Source: Asparagopsis taxiformis
Taxonomy: Eukaryota > Rhodophyta > Florideophyceae > Bonnemaisoniales > Bonnemaisoniaceae
Reading direction: 5' to 3'
Assembly (NCBI GenBank): GCA_030407315.1
Contig: JALQPE010002002.1
Span: 1-33,091 of the forward strand
Length of the DNA: 33,091 nt
Shown here: positions 1 to 9,926 of the stretch, one piece after another
Layout: each line of letters opens with the position of its first letter
Numbering within the stretch: the stretch's first letter is position 1
Position numbers and translations under genes: made by a program
Notes under the pieces: model-generated
What the model was told of the DNA's origin: nothing
The model's database searches: none
The model's input: only the letters and a program-made list of their open reading frames with translations

Positions 1-691
1 GTTCGTTTCGTTCTGGGAGTTTTTGGCAAGCATTGTTTGGAATAAGGGGTGTTCGCTGTGCGCTTGGTAATGTCGTCGTGTTTAGACATCGTCGATATGA
101 GTTGGTTGATACCGAATTTATGAGAAGGGTTAAGATCAGTGTGGTTTCTGATCATTTGGTTAAACGTGGTCCAGTCGGGGTGGTTTTCAATACCTTCGAG
201 AATGAATCGGATGTGGTCTGTTCGTCAGAGATATCGGGGTAATTGGAGCGAATCATTAGCAGGAAACTGCTTCATTTTTTTCCATAATATTCGCTTACTA
301 TGAGAGATGAGGTCCATTTTATGTTTTGGGCTTGTCTGCGGAGGTTGGGAGGTGAATGGTTCGGGTTAGGGGCCGTGAGTTTGGTTCTTATTTTGTCGAA
401 TAGCAGATAAACAGGGCCTTGAAGGTCGATGTCGGTGAACTGCTCAACTATGTCAGGAAACAGAGTGGTAAGGACCACAACTGTGCTGGGAGTGTCGGTT
501 CATGTGCGATTCAAGTTACGGTTGTGATCGGTAACGGGTATTGTTTTGTGCAGGTAGTAAAGTACGCCGTGGGAGCGAGCAAAGTGTTCAACGTTCAAAC
601 GCCAAGCAATGAAGTTTGATCGTGTGAGGGTTGGTATTTCCAACTGTGGTAGGACAGGCTGTGACGAGTTCAGAATCGGTGTGGTAGACAT
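1..691 (-). pseudogene. Ty1/copia Gag remnant
   Basis: The minus strand encodes a broken Gag-like protein. A true ATG at 691 opens a stretch with the copia Gag N-terminal pattern: a short Ser/Thr/Pro leader, then TRSNFIAWRLNVEHFARSHG. This frame stops at about 500. The protein seems to resume in a second frame over 478-272 (DIVEQFTDIDLQGPVYLLFDK) and in a third over about 230-1 (FILEGIENHPDWTTFNQM). At least two frame breaks separate these pieces. Copia Gag packages element RNA; no zinc knuckle, protease, integrase or reverse transcriptase is in the window because the element runs off the left edge. A likely LTR lies just upstream, at 860-1020. The family call rests on the W/H spacing of the N-terminus and on this context; it is fairly secure, but the copy is dead as written. 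Confidence 0.6.
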
Positions 692-859
692 GGTGAGGTG
701 TAGTGATGTGTGAGTTGTATGGCGTATGTTGGCGGGGAGTATGAGTCGCCGCAAGAAAAGAAGGGCGGGAGAATGCTTCGCTCTGAAGGATGAGAGAGAG
801 GATGGCAAAATGTGCCGGGATGGTGGGCGGGTTTGTTGGTTGCGTCTGGGCCGATAACC

Positions 860-1020
860 TGAGGAGATAATCGTCTCGTCTACATTTTACTGATCGCCGT
901 CATTGGCGGCCGACGGTTAAATATTAATTGTACAATGATAGATAGAGAGTGTATAATTATTCCTCAGAGAAAAACTGTTTCTGCACTGTGATTGAAATCT
1001 CAGCTATACTGTAAACAACA
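860..1020 (-). repeat. Probable copia 5' LTR with adjacent primer-binding region
   Basis: Read on the minus strand, this 161-bp block begins TGTTGTTTACAG and ends TCTCCTCA, the TG...CA termini expected of an LTR. It contains an AT-rich TATA-like stretch. The next bases on the minus strand, GGTTATCGGCCCAGACGC at about 859-842, sit where a tRNA primer-binding site would be, and the Gag start follows about 150 bp later. The second LTR is outside the window, so the boundaries are inferred from one copy only. Confidence 0.45.
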
Positions 1021-1452
1021 CCATGAGACGGAAATGCTAAAATCACACAAGCAGGGCTAGACTTGCTTGGGAGTATTACATCTCGCTGCAGGATATTATT
1101 ACTCTGCAAACTTCAAAAACGTACAAAACGATTTCGAATCCTGAGCATGGATCCAGTTCGCCAACTTGATCAAACTAAGACGAAAGCTCCCAGCGTGCTG
1201 TTTTTGTGGAGATCTGTTTTGATGATATTACCGCAGCGGCGCTCAGTGATGCGCCCTTCCGTAAACAGACATTTTCTTGCTCATGCTGTGCACCAATACG
1301 TGAACGAGAGGAAAGATTACGAGATACATGTCATCCGAGGCGACAAATCATGAAAGCGTCATTTAACATCACCTTTTGGTTCCCTCTCTGACGGTGATTG
1401 CCTAATCCTCTTCATGCTTACCAAAGAGATATCATAGGAGTTTTACGAGTGA
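1021..1452. other. Stretch without a supported gene
   Basis: Short open frames exist on the plus strand, and part of this stretch could be the badly decayed N-terminus of the Harbinger transposase that follows (an FDDITAAALSDAPFR segment at about 1212-1256 is suggestive). No frame is long enough to support it. Confidence 0.3.
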
Positions 1453-1926
1453 TTTTCTGGCCAGAAACAAAAAAATCTACATCAAGAACAGGTACGCAGT
1501 GACTCCATTGCTATGCTCCTGTATTCTATTGAGCAGAATGGATATTACCTGTTGGGGTGTGAGCTAGAAAAATTGTTTGGAAAGCACTCTGGGCAATCAT
1601 GTGAGGCTTTTTGGGAAACAGTGGAGCACTTCCTGGAATCTAGAATTTACCTCATTGCATATCCCCTATCTGCAACATATATGTGACACTCTGGCCTCCA
1701 TGTATACATGGAGCCAGAGCGTCAGAATAAGCTTCGGCAGTTCACCGAGAAATTGCGCGCTCTTCAAAATTGTGTCGGTTTCATCGATGGCACGGTCACT
1801 GGAATTACAAGACTAGGAGATTCTTCCATGCATCAAGTTGTATATAATGGTCACAAACGTAAAATTTCACTGACGTTTCAAGCCGTCACTTTTACTGATG
1901 GGATGTTCGCCCATTGTGGTACGTAG
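1453..1926 (+). pseudogene. PIF/Harbinger-type DDE transposase remnant
   Basis: One plus-strand frame runs from 1453 to a stop at 1924-1926 and is interrupted by an in-frame TGA at 1684-1686. The part after the stop contains NCVGFIDGTVTGITRLG, QVVYNGHKRKISLTFQAVT and TDGMF. This is the first catalytic-Asp block of Harbinger-type DDE transposases, whose family form is (V/F)xDGT...YNGHKR.H..KFQ...PDG. In this family the domain cuts and pastes DNA. The N-terminal half is poorly preserved, and everything after the first DDE block is missing: the frame ends exactly where a direct-repeat element begins at 1914. It is a truncated, non-functional copy, perhaps cut by that insertion. Confidence 0.65.
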
Positions 1927-3207
1927 TTCTAGGATAGGTGGTACGAGCTATGGACACGCTTTCCTACGAAACGAAACGAACAGTGCACCCCGCTGGTTGT
2001 TGACTGTATTGGTAGAAAGGTAGAGTAGGTTAGCAGGTAGACAAGAGCGTCACGACGTAGCGATCCACAAGAGGATTATGTCGTGCAATGGCTTGGTCGA
2101 TTCGACAACTGGCAACCTTGGCTGTAAGCCGAATCGGCGAGCCACCGCGAGGTGTTCGATCCCTCCTATCTCGGTAGTCAGGCTTCGGATAGAGTGTGGT
2201 AGAGCAAAGGCGAATCGCCTGCCTTAGTGTGGGTTGTAAGGCACACAGACGATCCGTCTAGAATCCTGTGGTCAACATAGTGAGTCATGGTCGTGCACCG
2301 AAAGGATGGTGGTTCACCAACACTTAATAGGGAAGAGGGAGGACACCAGGCACAGCAGGGATGAGTGCCTTGTATAAGAAGAAAAAAACGGAAGGAGAAG
2401 GGGGAGCCCTATAGAATAGGGCGGGCGCTGGTACAGCGATACATACAGCGATACGCTGGTACAGCGGGAGAGGAGCAGTCGCTCAAGAGCCGGGCACCAG
2501 GCACCCGAAGATACCTGATCGAAGGGCACGCGCACCACCGGTGACGCGTGGTATCAGGGAAAGGGAAGCTGATACAGCATAGTAACCAGTCACAGACTGA
2601 ATCAGTGAGTGACCAGGGTCGCGCGGTCCGCGCTATAGCCGAAGACGAAGCAGGCTTCCATGAGATGCAAAACGATAGTTGGGAGACACATCAACAACCA
2701 AGTCCGATTTGGTCGGCGGTGGGGGGGGTGCTGAACCAGCACAATGACAGGAAAGAAAGCTGATTACAGTGGGGAATGGTTCCAGAAGCAGGCCAGAAAC
2801 TATAGCCAAAGTCGAAGCAGACTGCAATGAGACTGCGAAACGCAAGTTGGGAGTGGCTCGCAACCATACCTCCGGATGGGCACCAGGCGGCCGAAGACAC
2901 CTGATTGAGGGGCACGCGCACCACCGCTGGCGCGTGGTAGGGGCAATGCTGATACAGCGTCCCGACATTGAGAAGCTGAATCAGCGAAAAGGGGGTACCG
3001 GAAGATGCCAAGCACTGTGGTACGTAGTTCGGTAGAAATAGCTGGTACGAGCCAGTGGACACGCTGTCCTGTAAACGAAACAAAACGAACAGTGCCACCC
3101 ACTGGTGTTTGGCTGTATTTTGGTAGCAAAGAAAAGGATAGGGTAGAGTAGGTTAGCGAGTAGACACGAGCGTCACGACGCAACAATCCACGCGAGGATT
3201 ACGTCCG
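1914..3207. mobile_element. TRIM-like or decayed LTR element with direct terminal repeats
   Basis: Two diverged direct repeats bound this block: 1914 to about 2090 and 3015 to about 3207. Both start TGTGGTACGTAGTTC. Both then share ACGAAACGAA-like, GGTAGAGTAGGTTAGC and GAGCGTCACGACG stretches and end near GAGGATTA(T/C)GTC. They lie about 1.1 kb apart. A purine-rich run (CGAAAAGGGGG) precedes the second copy, as a polypurine tract would. Inside, two further blocks are repeated: about 2485-2555 with 2878-2940 (GGGCACGCGCACCACCG) and about 2630-2685 with 2798-2853. Nothing inside looks like protein-coding sequence. It may be a terminal-repeat retrotransposon in miniature or a nested tandem repeat; no target duplication was found. 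Confidence 0.45.
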
Positions 3208-3325
3208 CTGAACGAGGTGGCACGTCCCCGGAGGCGCTCTCAACAAGCCCGTAGGCACTACACGCGATCAGCCTCACGTGTGGCGATGGGTAGGGAGTGC
3301 GCAGCTCGACGGAGACGAAGCCTCG

Positions 3326-5165
3326 TTAGGCGTAAACGTAAAACGAAGAAGTCAGTCGTAGACTAGAGCTCGTTGTTCCTTTCTTTCCTGTTGCCTCATT
3401 GAAGTCGTCACAGTAGAGTAGAAAAGGATAGGCGTAGTAGATAGTTCCATCTTCTAAAGTTCCTTTGATTTGTGTTGCGGGAGAGGTCGGAGAAGGGGCG
3501 GGAGAAGTAAAAGATATAGAATCGACGGATCTAGTTCCACCAATGAGAGATACAGAACCGTTTGAATAGGCGAAGAAAAGAAGTTCTGAGAGGGAGGAGG
3601 GCCGGGGGAACTGATGATGAGGCCGAAGAAGATGGGGTAGTCCCTCTTCTTTGTGGGGATTGACGGGGGATAGAACTGTAAGATGGTCTCCAAGGATTGC
3701 ATATCGAGCAAAAATACTCTTGGAAATGGAGAAGGAAGGTTGGTAGGTATGGGTGGAGACAAGGTCTGACTTGCTTCTAGTGTCGCCTAGAATCCAGGAT
3801 GTAGATGTGGATGCATCATACATTTCGTTGAAGCGCTGAATCTGCTGCTGCCGAAAACTTTCGGCAGCTTGAAGCAGAGGGCAGCTTGAGGGGGTAATGG
3901 GACCGCTTTCTGACCTGCTGTAACCGATATTTGGACAGTAGAGCCGGCGAAAGCGGTGGACGTGGTGCCTGTTGCGTCGAAAGACCGCAGTGCGATGTTT
4001 TGCGATTTCAAGAGTAGCTCCCTATGTTTTCCCAGATGGGTACTGTAAATGTTTCCATGCATTGAAGGCATAGAATCGGCTGAATCTCTAGAGAAGACAT
4101 CTGGTTTCCATACGAGATTGAAGAAGTCTGGCGTTGCGATGTCCGCACGTGCATATTCACTTGGGAGAATGATGACTACGGGGGCAGTAGAAGTTTTGTT
4201 TTGTACTTCAATGCGACTTTTACGTAGAAGTGCATATGAAGAAACTCTAGCACCGCTGCTATCGACGTTGACGGGGAAATGGACGGTTTCGGAATGGAGC
4301 CAGGAATTATGGAACAGCTATCGTCTGACTGTACGATTAACCGTTGTGTAATGGGGTATAGCGCTTTGAACGTGGGGATTTTTGGAATTCTTCCTGCCGT
4401 GATTGTAAAGAATTGAAGCTTCTTCGAGGTTTTCGACTGTGATTTTGTTAGAACCAGAAAGCCTGGCAGCGGCATAGAGGGAAGTCATTGTAGCATGAAT
4501 TTGCGAGCTTTCTTCTCGTTGCAGTACTTTTGGATGAAGTCGGCTGTGACGAGGTTGCGAGAGGCGGCAACTTCTCCACGAAGAATGTCGTCGGATGGTT
4601 TTTCTGGAAGGCATGGATATATATTGCGCGATTCCGAGTTGTCAGAATTGTCGTTACTAGAGAAGAAATTGTGCCCTGCTGTTGGTCGATTTTTCACGAG
4701 AGAGGTGTTGAGGGGAGGGTGGATCTGGAGAGAGGCAGATTCGGGGTGGAGTGAACTTCTGCTGTTGGACTGTTTGACTAGTTGTTGGTATGACAGGAGA
4801 TGGGAAGTCTTGATGTATAGGTGCATGTGTGGGAGACGGAAAGGGTTGGGCTTGTTGTGGAGTGCTAGTGCTAGATAGAGTAGGTATATCCTGAGAGGAA
4901 TGCAGCCTGTGAACATGGTGGGAGGGACGGGGCTGGGAAATGGGGTTGGAGACGGTTCTGGACGCAGACGCTCGAAGGGCAGGATTGGAGACCGTGCGTG
5001 GCGCATATAGAAGGCGATGACCACGGCGGGACTTTCTTGTGCGAGGCATTTCGGGAAAAAGAGTGAGGGTAGATGAACTGGAGCGGGAAGTAGATGTCGT
5101 AAGGTTTGCCAGGCGGATAAAACTGAACATGATGGTGGGGATGGAGATAATGAACGAAATGTCAT
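3326..5165 (-). pseudogene. Decayed CACTA/Plavaka-like transposase fragment
   Basis: The minus strand carries overlapping frames (5165-4485, 4614-4318, 4475-4176, 4071-3787, 3823-3326) that look like pieces of one gene split by frame breaks. The strongest anchor is at the downstream end: EDGTIYYAYPFLLYCDDFNE followed by ATGKKGT. It matches the segment SDGRKYIVYRFLLYADDFQP followed by FTSRKGS in the much better preserved transposase at 27671-30019. Upstream pieces are Ser/Pro-rich, as transposase N-termini often are. The homology ends at 3326, so the catalytic part is lost. The reading order and relationship are inferred from that one conserved block; the rest is too eroded to classify. Confidence 0.5.
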
Positions 5166-5258
5166 GAAAGAAACGAAACGGGTAGTGATGGGGATAAGGG
5201 ACGAAATTTCATGAAGGAATCGAAACTGGTATGAGGTATGCTGTCTGCTGCGTTCAGG

Positions 5259-5319
5259 TTGGTCGAGTAATACTCAACCCGATAATCTCCGAATACCGGA
5301 TTGAGTATTGCTCGACCAA
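5259..5319. repeat. Foldback (hairpin) repeat, copy 1
   Basis: An imperfect 61-bp palindrome. The left arm begins TTGGTCGAGTAATACTCAA and the right arm ends TTGAGTATTGCTCGACCAA. It belongs to the same family as the hairpins at 5427 and 5546. Confidence 0.7.
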
Positions 5320-5426
5320 TTTTCGACTCTCCACTGGGCCGAATAGTTTGTAAATAATTTCTTTATTTGTAAAATTTTATATTTCAAAATATTTCTGAAT
5401 TTTCGTAAATGTTGGAAGCAGTGTAA

Positions 5427-5489
5427 CTTGGTCGAGCAAAACTCAATCCGGCATTGTGAGATTGTCGGATTGAGTTTTGCTCGACCAAG
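5427..5489. repeat. Foldback repeat, copy 2
   Basis: A near-perfect 63-bp palindrome. The arms are CTTGGTCGAGCAAAACTCAA and its reverse complement, around a centre reading CCGGCATTGTGAGATTGTCGG. Confidence 0.75.
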
Positions 5490-5545
5490 TGCAGTATGAC
5501 AAATGCCTGCTGACAGGCATGTGTAAGCAATTACAGCCAAGAAAG

Positions 5546-5606
5546 TTGGTACATCAAACTCAATCCGACAATCTCACAATGCCGGATTGAGTTTTGCTCG
5601 ACCAAG
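5546..5606. repeat. Foldback repeat, copy 3, inverted relative to copy 2
   Basis: Its centre is the reverse complement of the centre of copy 2, and its right arm (GAGTTTTGCTCGACCAAG) is intact. The left arm has diverged (TTGGTACATCAAACTCAA). Copies 2 and 3 therefore face each other across about 56 bp and could form either single hairpins or one larger stem. Confidence 0.7.
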
Positions 5607-5952
5607 TAGAGAATGATACATCAGCTGTGGAAGGGAACATCAGCCTATAGCTGATTGTGGCTAACTGCGCGGATGGAGACAATTAGCTGATTGCAGCGCA
5701 GGAGTCAGCTGATTCCACTAGTACTATACTACTGCCGTATATGGGAGAGAGGGAAAATTGAAAACGGGGACCTGACATAGTGATGAGTAGAGAGATAGAC
5801 GGTCATAAATAGGAGAAAAGGTAGAAGTATATGTGTTATACTGAGAAGAAAGTAGTAGAACAAGTAAGAAAAGTTTAATGGGTGCGGTGCTGACGCTACA
5901 TTGGTAAAGAAGGGAATAACATGGTAGAGTGCTCTATTCCACGTGGAATTGT
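5607..5952. other. Intergenic, nothing recognised
   Basis: Short AGCTGATT-type repeats occur at about 5650-5715 (three copies). No gene or longer repeat is seen. Confidence 0.4.
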
Positions 5953-6729
5953 CTACGAGGTCTTGTTGAAATACTCAGGACCGTAGTCAAGGAGTAGTTC
6001 CTCATTGGGTGAGATAGGTCGAGTGGCAATTATTCTAACAGAAGAGTACTTCTGAAGCATATCGACATCAAGAATATCTTCATCGGGACACTCAAAATCA
6101 ACGTTGGGCTCTCGGAAGTCAGCTTCCATGCTTTCGACGGAGCTGATCCTTTTCAGATCATTAATCATCGCACAGGCGCAGAATTCGAAAGGGATAAGGA
6201 AGATGGGAAGCTTTCGAGCCGAGGGAATGAGGCAGCTACGATCTGCGTGCTTGATTTGAAGGGCATAATCACGAAAGCGGGCCGTGTTGAAAGCAGTGGC
6301 ATCACGTCCATGTGACGAGCGCTTGGAATTGTACAGATTACTGTACGCGAGAGACCCGTAATAGTAGCCAACCAAGTCTCCAACTTCGAAACCATCTCTT
6401 GAACAAAGACCGTTGCCTGCGGTCGGAATAGAGGATGGAGCAACGTAAAAGTTTTGGTACATTGCGTCCACGGCGAGGAGATAGGAAGATTCAACGGTGA
6501 GAAGGTTTGCCCTGACGGATTGAGCCCAGTTGCCCACTGGTGTGGACTGAAGGGCAGGGTAGTGCGAAGGGGACTTCCAAACTCCGCAGAGAACACTGGT
6601 GAGGTGTTCGGGGATTGTCGTAGACTGGGAAGGTGTGCACCAGGCGGGATGTTCTTGCGAACCTCGGCACGATATTTTTGGACGTGTGCAGTTGCCAGGC
6701 CCTGAACTTAGGGGAGGAATGAAAGGCAA
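5953..6729 (-). pseudogene. SET-domain segment of a decayed DNA methyltransferase-SET gene
   Basis: This 258-codon frame is the C-terminal part of a gene running leftward from about 9.2 kb. It shows SET-domain landmarks in order: GNGLCSRDGFEVGDLVGYYYG (a GxGxxxxxxxxxGxxxxxYxG block), a C-x-MINDL segment where SET domains have the N-H/N-D substrate pocket, and PISPNEELLLDYGPEYF (the GEE..xDYG end). SET domains methylate protein lysines, usually on histones. It aligns in layout with the SET end of the better copy at 14086-17594. A frame break at about 6.74 kb separates it from the methyltransferase segment. The domain call is good; activity is unlikely because the whole gene is broken. Confidence 0.65.
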
Positions 6730-6748
6730 AATTTCCGTCGGGGAGTTG

Positions 6749-7590
6749 TTAGCAGAACGCGAGCTGTAGCTTAGGAAGGGAGACGTCGTGGCAGTATTGT
6801 TGCTGTTTGCACCCGACGAAAGTGCGGTATTGACCGTCGTTCATGGTGAGGGCGACTATACCGGTAGAGTATGTGCCCGCGAACATGTCGACAACGACAT
6901 CACCGGGCTGAGAGAAACGAGCGATAATTTCCATGAGAAGAGCACTTGTATTCTGCTTGGTCGGAGAGCCATCTTGCGCTTGGCGTTGCGAGGGTCCACG
7001 ACGGTGGTTCGTTCTTCATGAGACAAACGGGGGATGTTGTTGATTATGTTTGTCCAGGGTTGAAAGGTGGAACAAACGTAATCGTGTGGGGAATAGTTGA
7101 CGAGTCCCCAGCCGGCGGTACCGGCACCCAGCTTTGTGATGTGGACAACTACCTCAACCATATTCATTAGACTTGTCGTCATCCGAAGGGGCGTGGAAGA
7201 GTAGTTGGTCCGGTGGCGGATGCAGAAGAGCGGCTGGTTGTCCACGGAGAACATCTGAGTGTGATCTGGGTAAACCACTTCGCCCAGAGCCTGAGACCAT
7301 TTGGGGAAAAGAACCGACGAGGTGAAAATGAGACCATGACCACCTGGACGGAGGATCCTGGACATCATTGGGACGCAATCTTCTATATCCCGGTCAGTGA
7401 GGATGTCATACTGTGAGTTACGGAGACCAGCATTCCTCCTTGTGTTGTACGGCGGGTCGGTGAGGACGAGCTGAACATTGCCTTCGAGAGGGGGTAGGGG
7501 ATTGGAATCAGCAGCAGCGGCAGAGGCTGACTTGTATGCCTCCTCGAGACCGCGGAAGGAGCAATTGAAGACGCGAGCGAGATTGTCCAT
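6749..7590 (-). pseudogene. Beta-class DNA methyltransferase segment of the same decayed gene
   Basis: Two overlapping frames make up an N4/N6-type DNA methyltransferase (Pfam DNA_methylase N4/N6 type). Frame 7590-6856 has the catalytic motif IV (LVLTDPPYNTRR), then ILRPGGHGLIFTSS. Frame 6934-6749 has the AdoMet-binding motif I (FSQPGDVVVDMFAGTYSTGI) and FVGCK. Motif IV before motif I is the beta-class order. A frame break at about 6.9-6.95 kb divides them. DPPY is the form typical of adenine-N6 enzymes, SPPY of cytosine-N4 enzymes. The catalytic tetrad is intact, but the open frame is not. The motifs make the identification firm. Confidence 0.75.
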
Positions 7591-9213
7591 TGCGCTGCCA
7601 GGAGGGGAGCGAAAGCGATGACGGGGTCGTCTTCTTGGTCTTCGTCGAACGTCAAGAAGTTTTCGTTGTCTCCTTGGTTGTCCTCGGCGGTTTGTGGAAC
7701 TGAAGCATCCAGACGAGCCTTCTTAGATGCGGGCTGGCCGGGACGAGAAACTTCATCTCCACCCTGCTGCATGGCGTCATCTTTGCGTCTGGTGACGGAG
7801 CTGCTGGGCTCAACGACATCTTCCGTGACAAAATCCAAATTCGTAGGAGTGAAGTCCTGCTGAGTACCTGGACGGAAAGCCGTGAGGGATCTCTCCACCG
7901 AGGCAAGAGCCGGTATTCGTGTGAACCGTTCCGTGTCGGTGGCCGGAGAGGACTCGGGTTTGCGATAGGAGTTGAGAAAGGCGAAATTCTCTGGAGATTC
8001 TTTGAATAGGTCTTGTTCTGAAGCGATCATGAGAATTTGCTGAACGAAGTTTTGCGCCGCCATACGCATTTGCTTGTCTTGTAGGTCGCTGCGCTGCAGC
8101 GCCGAAGTGCTGGTCACTGCAGGATACTGTGAACCGCGAATGGCTCCTCTGCCGTGGAGGATGGTGAGGAGCTCCTGGAGCGGTGCATATTTCCGGTGGT
8201 GACTGGGGCGGGCATCTGTTATAGCGGTATACATGTTGACGTGTTCGTCGAACAGGATGTAAGGCTGGAGTAAGGTCTCTGCGTCTTGTACACCGAGGCA
8301 GGTGGTGAGATCATTCCAGGCGTCCACAATGGTGAGTACAGCGTAACCGACGTGCTGTGCAACAGATGTACTCGCCCTTTCGAAGCGGAAAGCCGAATTA
8401 CTTGATCTTTTCGTCCTGACTTTGGTCTTTTCGATGGAAACCAAGACCGTGAGGAAGAGGACCTTTTCGAAGGTGGTTGCAGGACGAGAGGTATCCCAGG
8501 GATTTGGCCTCTAGGATCTTCGCTCAGCTGGACGGTAGAGGTGTTTGATCATGAAGGTGGGAACGAGGGTCTGGCGAGTGAAAGGGGAGCGAGGGTAGTT
8601 TGTACGTTCCATCTGAACAGTGCTGTAGGTGAGGTCCATTTTCTGATGCACCTCGGTGAAGAGAGATGTGGATAGATCGAACAAGTCTCGTCCAGTTCCG
8701 CGAAGGAACATTTCCCAGACTCTGGTGTCTATGGGGGAGATGGATGGGTCCGCAGCAGCGGCAGTTAGATCTGCTGAGGTGTACGGGCGGAGAAACTTCG
8801 CGATGTTGTGAGTGTGTCTCAGGTAGGTCATTAGAAGAAGTACAGAACAAACGCAGTTGCATTGTCTTCAAGCACCTGGCACTGCATCTTGACCCAATCC
8901 AAGAGCTTGGCGAAAGAGCGGTCTCCCAAGGGCGTATTGTCGGCCGAAAAGTCGGCCATGTGCCAGCAGTCGCGAAGGTAGAGCATGATAAGGACACATT
9001 CCTCCATTTCTAGCCCACGCCCAGCGCGTAAAATGTTGGCAAGGATGGATAGTAAGGTCGTGACGTCGCTGGCATGCACGTCTTAGCGCATCTTGACATA
9101 CGAAATGGAGTCTGTGGAGTGCTCTGAAGACCAGGAGCTCTCGCAGTCGAAGGCCCCGCTGAGTAGAACGACATCCTGCTCGGCTGTGCGATACCCATGG
9201 ATATTGGGTCCAT
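7383..9213 (-). pseudogene. N-terminal and central region of the decayed methyltransferase-SET gene
   Basis: Frames 9079-8831, 8831-8511 and 8444-7383 read leftward into the methyltransferase. The part at about 8330-8150 (DAWNDLTTCLGVQDAETLLQ, PYILFDEH) parallels SAWDTTAMILGFESAYMMCR and PYMVFDSE in the 14.6-17.6 kb protein. HNIAKFLRPYTSADL at about 8800 parallels LSILRVLRPYSRIEE there. The two genes are therefore related beyond the catalytic domains. A Gln/Asp/Glu-rich linker lies before the methyltransferase. No ParB-like domain is seen at this end; it may have been lost where the gene meets the repeat cluster at 9236. Confidence 0.55.
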
Positions 9214-9235
9214 CCCACTCCGGAGGGGGCTGCTG

Positions 9236-9612
9236 CACTACTGAGTTTGAGATCAAAAAATGTAGTAAATTTACTACCTGAGGCAGTAAAAATCACTGCC
9301 TGAGCAATGTAGTGCCTGAGGCAGTAAAATTACTATTTTAATTTTGCAGTTCTAGTGCCGCAGGCAGTAAAATACAAAATTTCCTGGCAGTACGGTATGT
9401 AGCAGAATTCAGTACTGTACGATAGCAAATTCTAGTAATTTTTGCTGGTACCACAGGGCAGTAGTGCAATGCAGTGATTTTTGATGATTTTTGCAATGGA
9501 ATGTACTGCCATACAGTACTGCCCTGGCAAATGACCTGGCATTAGAATCAGGCAGTAAAATATACTGGCTCCGGCAGTGAATTGTACTGCCTGCAAGTAC
9601 TGCCTTGATAGT
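9236..9612. repeat. Left subterminal repeat cluster, possible CACTA-type element end
   Basis: A dense cluster of short direct and inverted copies of GGCAGTA/TACTGCC occurs here, for example GGCAGTAAAAATCACTGCC at 9282-9300, GTGCCTGAGGCAGTAAAAT at about 9311, and CGGCAGTGAATTGTACTGCC at about 9573. A perfect palindrome GTAGTAAATTTACTAC lies at 9262-9277. The first bases are CACTACTGAG, matching the CACTA terminal rule. A matching cluster sits at 32.8-33.0 kb. Arrays of short subterminal repeats are a hallmark of CACTA/EnSpm elements, where they bind an element-encoded protein. Confidence 0.55.
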
Positions 9613-9926
9613 AATTGGTGATTGGTATTTTCTGAGATTCAATGTTGCAATAGTTGTCCAGGATAGGGTTGTACAATGTGTTCGCATGTGAGTTCAAGTA
9701 GAGAAGAGAGGAAACTATTCTGAAGCTACTAGTAGTGAGAAGTGTAGAGGATGCATGGTCACATGGAAATGACCGTTACAAAAAAGGTAGGAGAAAATCG
9801 GTCGTTTTCCGAGGATATGAGTAGAGTAGTTGGCATTATTTGTTACTATTGCTAGCATTCTCGTTGCAGGAAAAGCGTTTGGAGTGACACTCTGCGATTG
9901 GAACGAGAGGCGAAGTTTGACGGAAG
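9613..9926. other. Upstream region of the next gene
   Basis: No repeat or conserved motif was recognised. It presumably contains the promoter of the plus-strand gene at 9927. Confidence 0.3.

Noticed and set aside
2095..2185. tRNA-like region with a GGCTGTAAGCC hairpin and TTCGATCCC
   Set aside because: The T-arm does not pair well, no matching acceptor stem is present, and the anticodon stem has a mismatch.
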